A stretch of 64,000 bases of DNA from Novosphingobium percolationis (GTDB taxonomy: Bacteria; Pseudomonadota; Alphaproteobacteria; Sphingomonadales; Sphingomonadaceae). Shown here piece after piece: positions 7,147-15,548 of the stretch. A program made the position numbers and the translations under genes. The stretch covers positions 310,001-374,000 of the forward strand of contig NZ_JAILYM010000003.1 in assembly GCF_020179425.1 (NCBI RefSeq), given 5' to 3'. The notes below the pieces were generated by a model. The model made no database searches, had not been told where the DNA came from, and was given only the letters and a program-made list of their open reading frames with translations. Positions within the stretch are counted from its first letter, which is position 1, and each line of letters begins with the position of its first letter.

Positions 7147-8238
7147 ATGTCGATCCTTTACGATGAGGGGCAGCAGGCGATCGCGACCGAATCGCGCCGC
7201 GTGCTCGAAGCCCGGACGAGCAAGGACCGCTTGCTCAAGTTGCTCACCACCACCGGCGAAGTGGACCAGCCGTTCTGGGATACCGCCGTCGAGCAGGGCT
7301 GGACCGGTCTTGCTATCCCCGAGGAACATGGCGGCCTTGGCCTGACGCTGGCCGAACTGGGCCTCGTGGCGCAGCAGACCGGCGCGGTGATTGCAGGCGC
7401 GCCTTACCTGACCGTGGGCTATGGCGCTTCGCAGGCGCTGGTCGCGGCGAGCGTTGCCGAACTGCAGGCGGCGTGGCTGCCGAAGCTGTCGGCGGGCGAA
7501 GTGCTGGGCACCGTCGCGTTTGCCGAAGGCACCGATCCGCTGCCCGCCGCGCCCGCGACGACATATGCCGATGGCAAGCTCAACGGTACCAAGCCGGGCG
7601 TAACGGCGGGTCTGACCGCCGACATCGCGGTCGTGCTCGCCAGCCATCAGGGCAGGCCCGCGCTGGTGCTGGTCGAACTCGCAGACGCGCAGCGCAGCGT
7701 TATCGACAGCTATGACAACACGCGGCTCTATGCCGACCTGACCTTTGCCGACACGCCCGCGACGCTGCTGGTGGACGGCGAGGCGGCGGCCACGCTGGCG
7801 CTCGACCTGCTGGCGCGCATGGCCGTGATCACCGCGCACGAACAGACCGGCGCTGCCGAGGCGCTGCTGTTCACCGCACGCGACTATGCCCTGACGCGCA
7901 AGGCGTTCGGCCAGCCGATCGGTGCGTTCCAGTCGGTCAAGCACCGCATCGCCGAGTTGTATGGCTTCGTCGAGATCGCGCGCGCCAACTGCATCCATGC
8001 GGTCGCCAGCGAGGGCAAGGACAACTTCCTGATCGCCGCTGCCGACGCGCGGATTGCGGCGACCGACGCCTATGACACCGCTGCGCGCGATACCGTGCAG
8101 ATCCACGGCGGCATCGGCGCGACCTGGGAAGGCGGGCTGCACCTGCACATGCGCCGCGCCCGCAGCCTTGCCGTGGAGCAGGGCAACCTGATGTTCTGGG
8201 AAGACCTGCTGGTCGATCACCTCGGAGATGCGGCATGA
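7147..8238 (+). CDS. Acyl-CoA dehydrogenase, small subunit of a probable heteromeric enzyme
   Basis: A 363-residue acyl-CoA dehydrogenase fold: N-terminal helical domain (EEHGGLGLTLAELGLVAQQTG), a reduced middle beta domain (VLGTVAFAEG in place of the canonical flavin motif), and a C-terminal domain with ALTRKAFGQPIGAFQSVKH and QIHGGIGATWEGGLHLHMRR. The weak middle domain and the TWEG ending are typical of one partner of alpha2beta2 FadE pairs such as those of mycobacterial steroid side-chain degradation. Its stop overlaps the start of the next gene (ATGA), so equal expression with the 401-residue partner is expected. It would introduce the alpha,beta double bond of an acyl-CoA with FAD, passing electrons to ETF. 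Confidence 0.8.
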   Translation: MSILYDEGQQAIATESRRVLEARTSKDRLLKLLTTTGEVDQPFWDTAVEQGWTGLAIPEEHGGLGLTLAELGLVAQQTGAVIAGAPYLTVGYGASQALVAASVAELQAAWLPKLSAGEVLGTVAFAEGTDPLPAAPATTYADGKLNGTKPGVTAGLTADIAVVLASHQGRPALVLVELADAQRSVIDSYDNTRLYADLTFADTPATLLVDGEAAATLALDLLARMAVITAHEQTGAAEALLFTARDYALTRKAFGQPIGAFQSVKHRIAELYGFVEIARANCIHAVASEGKDNFLIAAADARIAATDAYDTAARDTVQIHGGIGATWEGGLHLHMRRARSLAVEQGNLMFWEDLLVDHLGDAA

Positions 8239-9440
8239 CCGATTTCGAAGCCTACCGCGCCAGCGCGCGCGCCTTCCTCGATTCCGTCGCGGGTGAATTC
8301 GCCAAGGACGCGCGCAAGGGCCTGACGGTCGAGGAAGACCTTGCCTTGGGTCGTCGCTACATGGCGACCAAGTACGACGCCGGGTTCGGCGGGATCAGCT
8401 GGCCCAAGGACTATGGCGGGCAGGGGCTGACCCACACGCACAAGCTGATCTTCGATACCGAAGAAGCCAAGTACGGCATGCCGGTGGTCTATTTCGGCAT
8501 TTCGCTGGGCATGCCGGTGCCGATCCTGATGCACCACGGCCAGGACAAGGAATTCGCCAAGGAGCGCGTGATCAAGGCGCTGCGCGGCGAAGAGATATGG
8601 TGCCAGCTGTTTTCCGAACCGTCGGGCGGGTCTGACCTTGCAGGGCTTCGCACCCGCGCCGAAGTCGACGGCAACGGCTGGAAGCTAAACGGCCAGAAGC
8701 TGTGGACCAGCTGGGCGCAGTATTGCGACTATGGCGTGATCGTGGCGCGCACCGATCCGACCGCGCAGAAGCACAAGGGCCTGACGTACTACTGGGTCGA
8801 CATGAAGGCGCCGGGCGTCGACGTGCGCCCGGTCAAGCTCGCGGCGGGTGACAGCCACGTCAACGAAGTGTTCTTCGACGACGTGCGGCTGGAAGACAGC
8901 CAGCGCATGAGCCCGGTGGGCGGTGGCTTCGCCGTGGCGATGCACACGCTGATGATCGAGCGCTATATTGCGACTGACAGCGCAGGCTTCGGCCCGCCGC
9001 TCGACCTGTTCGTGGAGCTGGCGAAGACAACCGACTATCGCGGGCGTCCGGCGATCGAGGACGGGCGCATCCGTTCGCAGATCGCGCGCAACCACGCGAT
9101 GCGTGCAGGCCTCGATTCGATCACCGCGCGTGCCATGCTGATGATGCAGGCGGGTATGGAAGCGGGGCCGGAAGGTTCGCTCAACAAGCTGGTCGCGGTG
9201 CGCAGCCGTCAGAGGCTGTCGGAACTGGCCATGGACCTCAAGGGCCAGTCGGGCTTTGCCTATTCCGAGCACAATTCCCCGCGGGAGGAGTGGACCAACA
9301 GCTGGATCAGCGCGCCGACGGGCCGCATCGCGGGCGGCGCGGACGAGATGCTGCTCAATACGATAGCGGAAAGGATTCTCGGCCTGCCGCAGGATCACCG
9401 TCCGGACAAGGGCGTGCCGTTCAACCAGATCCCGGCCTGA
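8235..9440 (+). CDS. Acyl-CoA dehydrogenase, large subunit partner
   Basis: A 401-residue acyl-CoA dehydrogenase. Visible motifs are the flavin-site strand WCQLFSEPSGGSDLAGLRTRA (around 118-138), the WxxS loop KLWTSWAQYCDYGVIVARTD, VFFDDVRLEDSQRM and the C-terminal AGGADEMLLNTIAERILGLP. It overlaps the upstream 363-residue subunit by four bases (ATGA). The pair is read as one heteromeric dehydrogenase for a bulky acyl-CoA; this is inference from the pairing, not from a known substrate. A strong hairpin terminator follows at 9456. Confidence 0.85.
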   Translation: MTDFEAYRASARAFLDSVAGEFAKDARKGLTVEEDLALGRRYMATKYDAGFGGISWPKDYGGQGLTHTHKLIFDTEEAKYGMPVVYFGISLGMPVPILMHHGQDKEFAKERVIKALRGEEIWCQLFSEPSGGSDLAGLRTRAEVDGNGWKLNGQKLWTSWAQYCDYGVIVARTDPTAQKHKGLTYYWVDMKAPGVDVRPVKLAAGDSHVNEVFFDDVRLEDSQRMSPVGGGFAVAMHTLMIERYIATDSAGFGPPLDLFVELAKTTDYRGRPAIEDGRIRSQIARNHAMRAGLDSITARAMLMMQAGMEAGPEGSLNKLVAVRSRQRLSELAMDLKGQSGFAYSEHNSPREEWTNSWISAPTGRIAGGADEMLLNTIAERILGLPQDHRPDKGVPFNQIPA

Positions 9441-9455
9441 TCGCCGGACCCGCTT

Positions 9456-9487
9456 TGCCCGCCGCCTTTGAGGGAAGGCGGCGGGCA
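9456..9487 (+). terminator. Hairpin terminator after the acyl-CoA dehydrogenase pair
   Basis: Arms TGCCCGCCGCCTT and AAGGCGGCGGGCA (13 bases each, perfect) around a short loop, followed by TTCCTGTTTT. It separates the dehydrogenase pair from the next three-gene unit beginning at 9520. Confidence 0.7.
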
Positions 9488-9519
9488 TTCCTGTTTTCAA
9501 GTTTCCATCGGAGGGCCAG

Positions 9520-10500
9520 ATGGCTTTCAAGACGCGCATTACCGAAATGCTCGAAATCGAGCATCCGATCGTCCAGGGCGGCATGATGAACGTCGGCACC
9601 GCCGAAATGGCCTCAGCCGTCTCGAACGCGGGCGGGCTTGGCATCGTTACCGCGCTGACCCAGCCGTCGCCGGAAAAGCTGCGCGAGGAAATCGAGCGCA
9701 CGCGGAGCATGACCTCCAAGCCGTTCGGCGTGAACATGACGGTGTTCCCGACGATCAATTCGCCCGATTACAAGGCCTATGCCCAGGCGATCATCGACGG
9801 CGGGGTGAAGGTGGTCGAAACCGCTGGCACACCGGCGGTGCGCGAGATCTGGGAGCAGTTGAAGCCCCACGGGATCAAGATCCTGCACAAGTGCACTGCG
9901 GTGCGCCATGCCGTTTCGGCCGAGAAGGCGGGCGTGGACGTGATCTCGATCGACGGGTTCGAATGTGCGGGCCATCCGGGAGAGGACGATATTCCGGGCC
10001 TGATCCTGATCCCCGCCGCCGCCGACAAGGTGAAGATCCCGATGCTTGCGAGCGGCGGCTTCGGTGATGGGCGCGGCCTCGTCGCGGCGTTGTCGCTCGG
10101 CGCCGAAGGCATCAACATGGGTACGCGCTTCTGCGCCACGGTCGAGGCGCCGATCCATGACAACGTCAAGCAGGCCTATGTCGACAACGACGAGCGCGGC
10201 AGCTTCCTGATCTTCCGCAACTTCAAGAACACCGCGCGCGTCGGGCGCAGTGAAGTGTCCGAGGAAGTCGTGCGACGGCTCGCCCAGCCCGATGCGGTGT
10301 TCGAGGACGTGCGCGAACTGGTGGCGGGTACGGCGGGCAAGGAACTGCTCGAAACCGGCGACCTGTCGAAGGGCGTGTTCTGGGCGGGCATGATCCAGGG
10401 CCTGATCCACGACATCCCGACCTGCCAGGTGCTGATCGACCGGATCATCAGCGAGGCCGAAGCCATCATCAAGGGCCGCCTGCAGGGCTTCCTCGCATGA
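9520..10500 (+). CDS. Nitronate monooxygenase-like (NPD family) FMN protein, second copy
   Basis: A 326-residue NPD-family TIM barrel: VQGGMMNVGTAEMASAVSNAGGLGIVTA at the N-terminus, then KPFGVNMTVFPT, VDVISIDGFECAGHPGE with the flavin-site His, MLASGGFGDGRGLVAALSLGAEGINMGTRF for phosphate binding. It is a more canonical family member than the copy at 1266. It overlaps the following HSD10-like SDR by four bases (ATGA), and that gene is followed by the fused hydratase/dehydrogenase, so a flavin-dependent double-bond reduction or oxidation in the same CoA-ester pathway is more plausible than nitroalkane oxidation. Confidence 0.85.
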   Translation: MAFKTRITEMLEIEHPIVQGGMMNVGTAEMASAVSNAGGLGIVTALTQPSPEKLREEIERTRSMTSKPFGVNMTVFPTINSPDYKAYAQAIIDGGVKVVETAGTPAVREIWEQLKPHGIKILHKCTAVRHAVSAEKAGVDVISIDGFECAGHPGEDDIPGLILIPAAADKVKIPMLASGGFGDGRGLVAALSLGAEGINMGTRFCATVEAPIHDNVKQAYVDNDERGSFLIFRNFKNTARVGRSEVSEEVVRRLAQPDAVFEDVRELVAGTAGKELLETGDLSKGVFWAGMIQGLIHDIPTCQVLIDRIISEAEAIIKGRLQGFLA

Positions 10501-11279
10501 AGATCGACGCCAGCATCGCGGCGGTGGTGACGGGCGGGGCCTCGGGCCTCGGCCGCGCGACCGTCGAGGCACTGGCGACGGCAGGCGTGAAAGTCGCGAT
10601 CTTCGACCTGAACGAAGAGCTGGGCGCGCAAGTGGCTGCGGCCACGGGCGCGCTGTTCGTGAAGGTCGACATCACCGACGAGGCTTCAGTCGAAGCCGGG
10701 TTCGCCACGGCGCGCGCGGCGCAGGGGCAGGAACGGGTGCTGGTCCATTGCGCCATGGTCAACCGCAAGGGCAAGACCGTGGGCCGCAATCGCGAGACGG
10801 GCGGATTTACCCGCTTTTCGACCGAGGACTATGCCTTTGCCGTCCACGGCATCCTTACCGCCAGCTACCGCGTCGCTTCGCTGTCGGCGCTGGGCATGGC
10901 GGGGCTGGAGCCGATGGAGGACGGCGAGCGCGGCGCGATCGTACTGACCTCGTCCGCCGCCGCGCAGGACGCGCAAGTGGGCCAGATCGCCTATGGCTCG
11001 GCCAAGGCGGGGGTTTCGGGTCTCGTCCTGCCAATGGCGCGCGACCTGATGGACCTTGGCATCCGCGTCAACGCGATCCAGCCGGGCATTTTCAATACCC
11101 CGCTGCTCGCCCGCAATACGCAGAAGGTGCTGGACGGGCTGAATGCCAGCGTTCCGTTCCCCAAGCGCATGGGCGAGCCGCACGAATTCGCCAGTTTCGC
11201 GATGGAACTGGTCCGCAACACTTACTTCAACGGGCAAAGCGTCCGCCTCGACGGCGCGATCCGCATGGCCCCGCGATAA
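10497..11279 (+). CDS. HSD10-like short-chain dehydrogenase, paralogue of the 3400 gene
   Basis: A 260-residue classical SDR with TGGASGLGRA for NAD binding, LTSSAAAQDAQVGQ carrying the catalytic Ser and AYGSAKAG carrying Tyr/Lys. It is highly similar over its whole length to the SDR at 3400-4191 (for example FSTEDY, ASLSALGMA, PMARDLMD and the ending RLDGAIRM are shared), which indicates duplication within the block. Here it is coupled to an NPD-family flavoprotein upstream and to the fused beta-oxidation enzyme 19 bases downstream. A 3-hydroxyacyl-CoA dehydrogenase role is likely. Confidence 0.85.
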   Translation: MKIDASIAAVVTGGASGLGRATVEALATAGVKVAIFDLNEELGAQVAAATGALFVKVDITDEASVEAGFATARAAQGQERVLVHCAMVNRKGKTVGRNRETGGFTRFSTEDYAFAVHGILTASYRVASLSALGMAGLEPMEDGERGAIVLTSSAAAQDAQVGQIAYGSAKAGVSGLVLPMARDLMDLGIRVNAIQPGIFNTPLLARNTQKVLDGLNASVPFPKRMGEPHEFASFAMELVRNTYFNGQSVRLDGAIRMAPR

Positions 11280-11298
11280 GCACAAGAGGAGTTTGAAT

Positions 11299-13347
11299 AT
11301 GGGTCAGGTAGGCACGACCGAAGTCGTCGACGGCATCGGCATTCTCACGCTCGACAATCCGCCGGTGAACGCGCTGAGCGCCGCCACGCGCCAGGCGCTC
11401 TACGACGGGTTCACCCAGTTCGCCGCCGATGACAGCGTCAAGGCGATCGTGCTGATCTGCGCAGGGCGCACCTTCATCGCAGGCGCGGATATCTCCGAAT
11501 TCGGCAAGGGCCCGAGCGGTCCAGACCTCAACGCAGTATTCAACATCATCGAGGAAGGCACCAAGCCGGTCGTTGCGGCGATCCACGGCACCGCGCTGGG
11601 CGGTGGCTATGAAACCGCGCTGGTGTGCCATTACCGCATCGCCGTTCCCTCGGCCAAGGTGGGCCTGCCCGAAGTGGCACTGGGCCTGCTGCCCGGCGCT
11701 GGCGGCACGCAGCGCCTGCCGCGCATCGTGGGTGTGCCCGCCGCGCTCGACATCATGACCGGCGGCAAGCCGATCGGGGCGAAGAAGGCGCTGGATCTCG
11801 GCATGATCGACGCGCTCGCCGCCGAGGGCAGCTTGCGCGAAGACGCCATCGCGTTTGCGAAGAAGCTGGTGGCCGACGGCGGCCCGCTCGTGCGCGTGCG
11901 CGACCGGCAGGACAAGGTCGAGGAATCGCGCGGGAAGCCGGAGATCTACGCCGACTACATCAAGGCCAATGCCCGCGCCTTCCGGGGCTTCAAGGCGCCT
12001 TTCAACATCATCAAGGCGATCGAAGCCGCCGCCGAACTGCCGTTCGACCAGGGCATGGCGCGCGAGCGCGAGCTGTTCCTTGAACTGATGGCCAGCACCG
12101 AAAGCGCGGCGCAGCGCTATTACTTCTTCGCCGAGCGCGAAGGGGCAAAGGTGCCCGACCTGCCCAAGGGCACGCCCGAGCGCGACTACAAGAAAGTCGG
12201 CGTGATCGGCGCAGGCACGATGGGTGGCGGCATCACCATGAACTTCCTCAACGCTGGGATCCCCGTGACGCTGGTGGAAATGAACCAGGCCGCATTGGAT
12301 CGCGGCGTGGGCGTGATCCGCAAGAATTACGAGAACACCGCCGCCAAGGGCCGCATGACCACAGAGCAGGTGGAACAGCGCATGGCGCTGATCACCCCGG
12401 CGCTGGGCCTTGAAGCCCTTTCCGACGTCGACCTCGTGATCGAGGCGGTGTTCGAGGAGATGGGCATCAAGAAGGATGTGTTCGGCAAGCTCGACACGAT
12501 CTGCAAGAAGGGCGCCGTCCTCGCCTCGAACACCTCGTTCCTGGATCTCGACGAGATCGCCTCGGCGACCTCGCGTCCGCAGGACGTGGTGGGTCTGCAC
12601 TTCTTCTCGCCCGCCAACGTCATGCGGCTGCTGGAAATCGTGCGCGGGGCAAAGACCGCGGACGACGTGCTGGCGACGGCGCTCAAGGTCGCCAAGACGA
12701 TTGCCAAGGTGCCGGTCGTCAGCCGCGTCGGACCGGGCTTCATTGCCAACCGCGTGATGGCACCGCGTTCCTACGCCGCCAATGCCCTGGTGCTCGAAGG
12801 CCCGACCCCTTCGGACATCGACGCCGCGATCTTCAATTATGGCTTCGCCATGGGGCCGTTCGCGATGACCGACCTCGTCGGCCTCGACGTGATCGGACGC
12901 GGCAGCAACGAGCGCACGCTCTCGGGCGATCTCGTCAAGCTGGGCCGCCTCGGCCAGAAGTCGGGCGGCGGGTTCTACGACTATGACGAGAAGCGCAAGG
13001 CATCGCCCAGCCCGGTCGCCGCACAGGTCATTGCCGACTTCGCCAAGGCCAAGGGCGTGACCGCGACCGGCGCGCTGAGCGAGCAGGAAATCGTCGCGCG
13101 CCTGCTCTACCCGGTGGTCAACGAAGGCGCCAAGGTGCTGGAAGAAGGCGTGGCGATCCGCGCCAGCGACATCGATGTGGCCTGCATCCTTGGCTACAAC
13201 TGGCCGCTCTACACCGGCGGACCGATGTTCTGGGGCGACACGGTCGGCCTGTCGAACGTGGTCGAAGGACTCAAGGCCGCGGGCATCGAGCCGTGCAAGC
13301 TGCTGGTCGAGAAGGCCGCGAGCGGCGGCAGCTTCACGCGCGGCTGA
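11299..13347 (+). CDS. Bifunctional enoyl-CoA hydratase / 3-hydroxyacyl-CoA dehydrogenase (FadB/FadJ family)
   Basis: A 682-residue fusion. The N-terminal hydratase/isomerase domain has [10 protein letters not shown] for the oxyanion hole and the catalytic acids in GGGYETAL (Glu105) and [15 protein letters not shown] (Glu125). The dehydrogenase part begins near 295 with [13 protein letters not shown], has the catalytic His in [17 protein letters not shown], and ends in a duplicated helical domain ([14 protein letters not shown]). It hydrates trans-2-enoyl-CoA and oxidises the 3-hydroxyacyl-CoA with NAD. The ATG at 11299 follows AAGAGGAG; the longer frame upstream overlaps the SDR and is not family-like. 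No thiolase is adjacent, so the thiolytic or retro-aldol step must come from elsewhere, perhaps the gene at 20249. Confidence 0.9.
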   Translation: MGQVGTTEVVDGIGILTLDNPPVNALSAATRQALYDGFTQFAADDSVKAIVLICAGRTFIAGADISEFGKGPSGPDLNAVFNIIEEGTKPVVAAIHGTALGGGYETALVCHYRIAVPSAKVGLPEVALGLLPGAGGTQRLPRIVGVPAALDIMTGGKPIGAKKALDLGMIDALAAEGSLREDAIAFAKKLVADGGPLVRVRDRQDKVEESRGKPEIYADYIKANARAFRGFKAPFNIIKAIEAAAELPFDQGMARERELFLELMASTESAAQRYYFFAEREGAKVPDLPKGTPERDYKKVGVIGAGTMGGGITMNFLNAGIPVTLVEMNQAALDRGVGVIRKNYENTAAKGRMTTEQVEQRMALITPALGLEALSDVDLVIEAVFEEMGIKKDVFGKLDTICKKGAVLASNTSFLDLDEIASATSRPQDVVGLHFFSPANVMRLLEIVRGAKTADDVLATALKVAKTIAKVPVVSRVGPGFIANRVMAPRSYAANALVLEGPTPSDIDAAIFNYGFAMGPFAMTDLVGLDVIGRGSNERTLSGDLVKLGRLGQKSGGGFYDYDEKRKASPSPVAAQVIADFAKAKGVTATGALSEQEIVARLLYPVVNEGAKVLEEGVAIRASDIDVACILGYNWPLYTGGPMFWGDTVGLSNVVEGLKAAGIEPCKLLVEKAASGGSFTRG

Positions 13348-13372
13348 TCGTCGCTTCGGTGAGGAAAAAGGG

Positions 13373-13403
13373 AAGGGCGGTCCATGCGGGCCGCCCTTTC
13401 TCC
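13373..13403 (+). terminator. Hairpin terminator after the fused beta-oxidation gene
   Basis: AAGGGCGG and CCGCCCTT arms around a ten-base loop, followed by a T-containing tract (TTCTCCTT). It closes the 9520-13347 transcription unit. Confidence 0.65.
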
Positions 13404-13486
13404 TTGCGGGCGGCGATCGTGGTTAAGAACTCGGAAACGCGCCGGCGATAGGGTGCGCGGGATCGAGGGAACAGCCGGGGCAGGCC

Positions 13487-15058
13487 ATGGATACCGTTAC
13501 CGCGCACGACGCGCAGCACGCCGACCGGCGTGCGCAAGTGGGCGTCCTTGCCTTCATCGCGGTGGCCACGTTCGCCTGCCGCATCTGGTGGATGACCAGC
13601 CCGGCAACAGACGTGGATTCGCCTTTCTATTCGCTGATGGGCGAGGCGTTGCTGCACGGGCAACTACCCTATGTCGACGTGTGGGATCGCAAGCCGATCG
13701 GGCTGTTCCTGATCTATGCGGCGGCGCACGCGGCGCTTGGCCCGCAGCCGGTCGCTTACCTCGTCGTGGCGGCGCTGTTCGCGGGCGCAGGCGCGTGGTT
13801 TGCCTGCGACATTGCACGTCGCCTGACTTCGCGCGGGACGGGGCTGGTGGTGGCTGTCCTCTACCTGCTGGGCATGGACGCCTATGGCAGCCGTGGGGGT
13901 CAGAGCGAGGTGTTCTATACCGGGCTCTGCCTCGCCATGGCGTGGCTTGCGTTGGCGCGGCCGCGTTCGCTGCGTGCGACCTGCCTGGCCATGCTGTTGG
14001 GCGGGGTGGCGCTCCAGATCAAATATTCGGTCGTACCGTTCTGCGCGGTGTTCGCGCTGGTGGCCCTGCGCACGCGCTGGAACGTTCATCGCAAGGTGTC
14101 GCGGCTGGCGGGGGAGGCGGCGCTGTTCGCTGCGCTGGGGCTGGCCCCGACCGCGCTCGCCTTTGCGACGTATGCCGCGCTGGGCCATGCTGACGCTTTC
14201 GTCTTCGCCAACTTCGTGTCGATCTTCCTGCGCCCGGTCGTCTATGGTCGGTGGCCCGCGCAGACGCTCGCCGCGGTCGGCCCCATCGCGCTGACTGCCA
14301 TGGTCGGCCTCTGGGCCTTCCTGCGACTGGAGCGCGACGTGCCGCGCGAGGCCTACCTGACGGTGCTGGCGCTGTTTGCGGGCGCTGTGGCGTCGGTGTT
14401 CAGCACGGCCAATGTGCTGGCGTTCTACTATGCCTTTCTGGTGCCCTGGGCGGTGCTGCTGGCCTGCCCGTTCATCGACCTGCGCGCAAAGGCGGGCAGG
14501 ATCGGGGCCGGCCTGCTGGTGGCGGCCTACCTCTTGGCGGCGAACCATCCCCACCGCATCGCGGTCGAGCGCGAGGACCGCAAGACGTTCGATCGCTTTG
14601 CGGGGATCGTCATGGCCGCGGGCCAGCCGCGCAGTCTCTACCTGTTTTACGGCCCGACCTCGCTCTACGCGGCGACCGGCACGCACGGCGGGCGCTACCC
14701 GTTCCCTTCGCACCACAATGCCGCGTTCGAGGATGGCGCGCTGGGTGTGCCGCAGGCCGTGCTGGTGGCGCAGGCGCTTGCCCGACACCCCCGCTTCGTG
14801 GTGTCGCTGACCGACTGGCGCACCGATCCCGCATCGACCATCGCACCGCGTGTCGATACGACGTTGCGTGCGGGGTATCGCCGGGTGGCGCGGGGCCCGA
14901 TGCTGGATCAGGACCTGACCTTGTGGGAACGCCGGGACGGGCGCCGAAACGAAAAAGGCCCGGCGCAATGCACCGGGCCTTTTCTGTCTTATGCGTGCGA
15001 AATCAGCCGAGCTTGCGCAGCGGCTCGCTGCCGTCCCAGTTCTTGCCGGCGTCCTTGA
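13487..15058 (+). CDS. Multi-spanning GT39/ArnT-like membrane glycosyltransferase
   Basis: A 523-residue protein with about ten hydrophobic spans beginning at residue 19. The loop after the first span has TDVDSPFY and later DVWDRKPIGLFLIY, resembling the acidic/DRKP periplasmic loop of family 39 and 83 glycosyltransferases that use polyprenyl-phosphate sugars. A role in transfer of a sugar to lipid or protein at the outer face of the inner membrane is likely; the acceptor is unknown. The last 30 or so residues are odd: they are read through a strong terminator hairpin (14952-14984) and overlap the opposite-strand VOC gene by 56 bases. No alternative stop occurs nearby in the other two frames, so the natural end may have been lost. 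It seems unrelated to the surrounding catabolic genes. Confidence 0.7.
   Translation: MDTVTAHDAQHADRRAQVGVLAFIAVATFACRIWWMTSPATDVDSPFYSLMGEALLHGQLPYVDVWDRKPIGLFLIYAAAHAALGPQPVAYLVVAALFAGAGAWFACDIARRLTSRGTGLVVAVLYLLGMDAYGSRGGQSEVFYTGLCLAMAWLALARPRSLRATCLAMLLGGVALQIKYSVVPFCAVFALVALRTRWNVHRKVSRLAGEAALFAALGLAPTALAFATYAALGHADAFVFANFVSIFLRPVVYGRWPAQTLAAVGPIALTAMVGLWAFLRLERDVPREAYLTVLALFAGAVASVFSTANVLAFYYAFLVPWAVLLACPFIDLRAKAGRIGAGLLVAAYLLAANHPHRIAVEREDRKTFDRFAGIVMAAGQPRSLYLFYGPTSLYAATGTHGGRYPFPSHHNAAFEDGALGVPQAVLVAQALARHPRFVVSLTDWRTDPASTIAPRVDTTLRAGYRRVARGPMLDQDLTLWERRDGRRNEKGPAQCTGPFLSYACEISRACAAARCRPSSCRRP
14952..14984. terminator. Bidirectional hairpin terminator inside the glycosyltransferase 3' end
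   Basis: AAAAGGCCCGG and CCGGGCCTTTT arms around a nine-base loop. It can end the plus-strand glycosyltransferase and the minus-strand seven-gene operon that stops at 15003. It lies within the glycosyltransferase reading frame. Confidence 0.7.
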
Positions 15059-15548
15059 TCATCTGGAAGATGCCCTCGGCGCCGGTCATGTTCTGGAGCA
15101 GTTCGATCACGTGCCCAGGGCCACCCCCACCATTCTTGGCGCCCGGATCGACGTAGATCACTTCACCATCCCCGCCGACCTTGCCTTCGACCAGCACTTC
15201 GGCGCCGATTTCGGCACAGACCGCGCGGGCTTCGGCAATGGATTCGACGAAGATGCAGATGTGGTGAAGCTGGTCGGTCACCGCGTATTCGCCGCAATAG
15301 ATCGACGGTTCGCGGTTTTCCGGGCGGATCAGCTCGATCTGGACATCGCCCCAATAGGCGATGGCGATCGAGAACACCGCGCCGGTGGGCACGCCCTTGT
15401 ACTTGGCTTCGCCGAGCGCGACGTTCTCCATCAGGTAGAACGGCCCGACGCCCATCGTCTGCGTCCAGTACCTCACTGCCGCATCGAAGTCGGAGGGAAG
15501 GTAGGCGAGCTGGCCGACGGGCCCCAGTTCGTGAAGTTTGCGCGTCAC
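15003..15548 (-). CDS. VOC superfamily (glyoxalase/bleomycin-resistance fold) protein
   Basis: A 181-residue VOC protein. HELGPVGQLAYLPSDFDAAV starts the first beta-alpha-beta module, GVGPFYLME and YWGDVQIELIRPE the second strand set, and DQLHHICIFVESI plus PGHVIELLQ supply candidate metal-ligand positions (His and Glu). It is the last gene of a seven-gene operon, overlapping the E2 gene upstream by four bases. Related VOC proteins are epimerases, isomerases or dioxygenases. A diverged relative with the same GxGPFxL and VQIELI signature lies at 37228 beside a Rieske oxygenase, suggesting related substrates. The reaction is unknown. Confidence 0.7.
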   Translation of the reverse strand: MTRKLHELGPVGQLAYLPSDFDAAVRYWTQTMGVGPFYLMENVALGEAKYKGVPTGAVFSIAIAYWGDVQIELIRPENREPSIYCGEYAVTDQLHHICIFVESIAEARAVCAEIGAEVLVEGKVGGDGEVIYVDPGAKNGGGGPGHVIELLQNMTGAEGIFQMIKDAGKNWDGSEPLRKLG

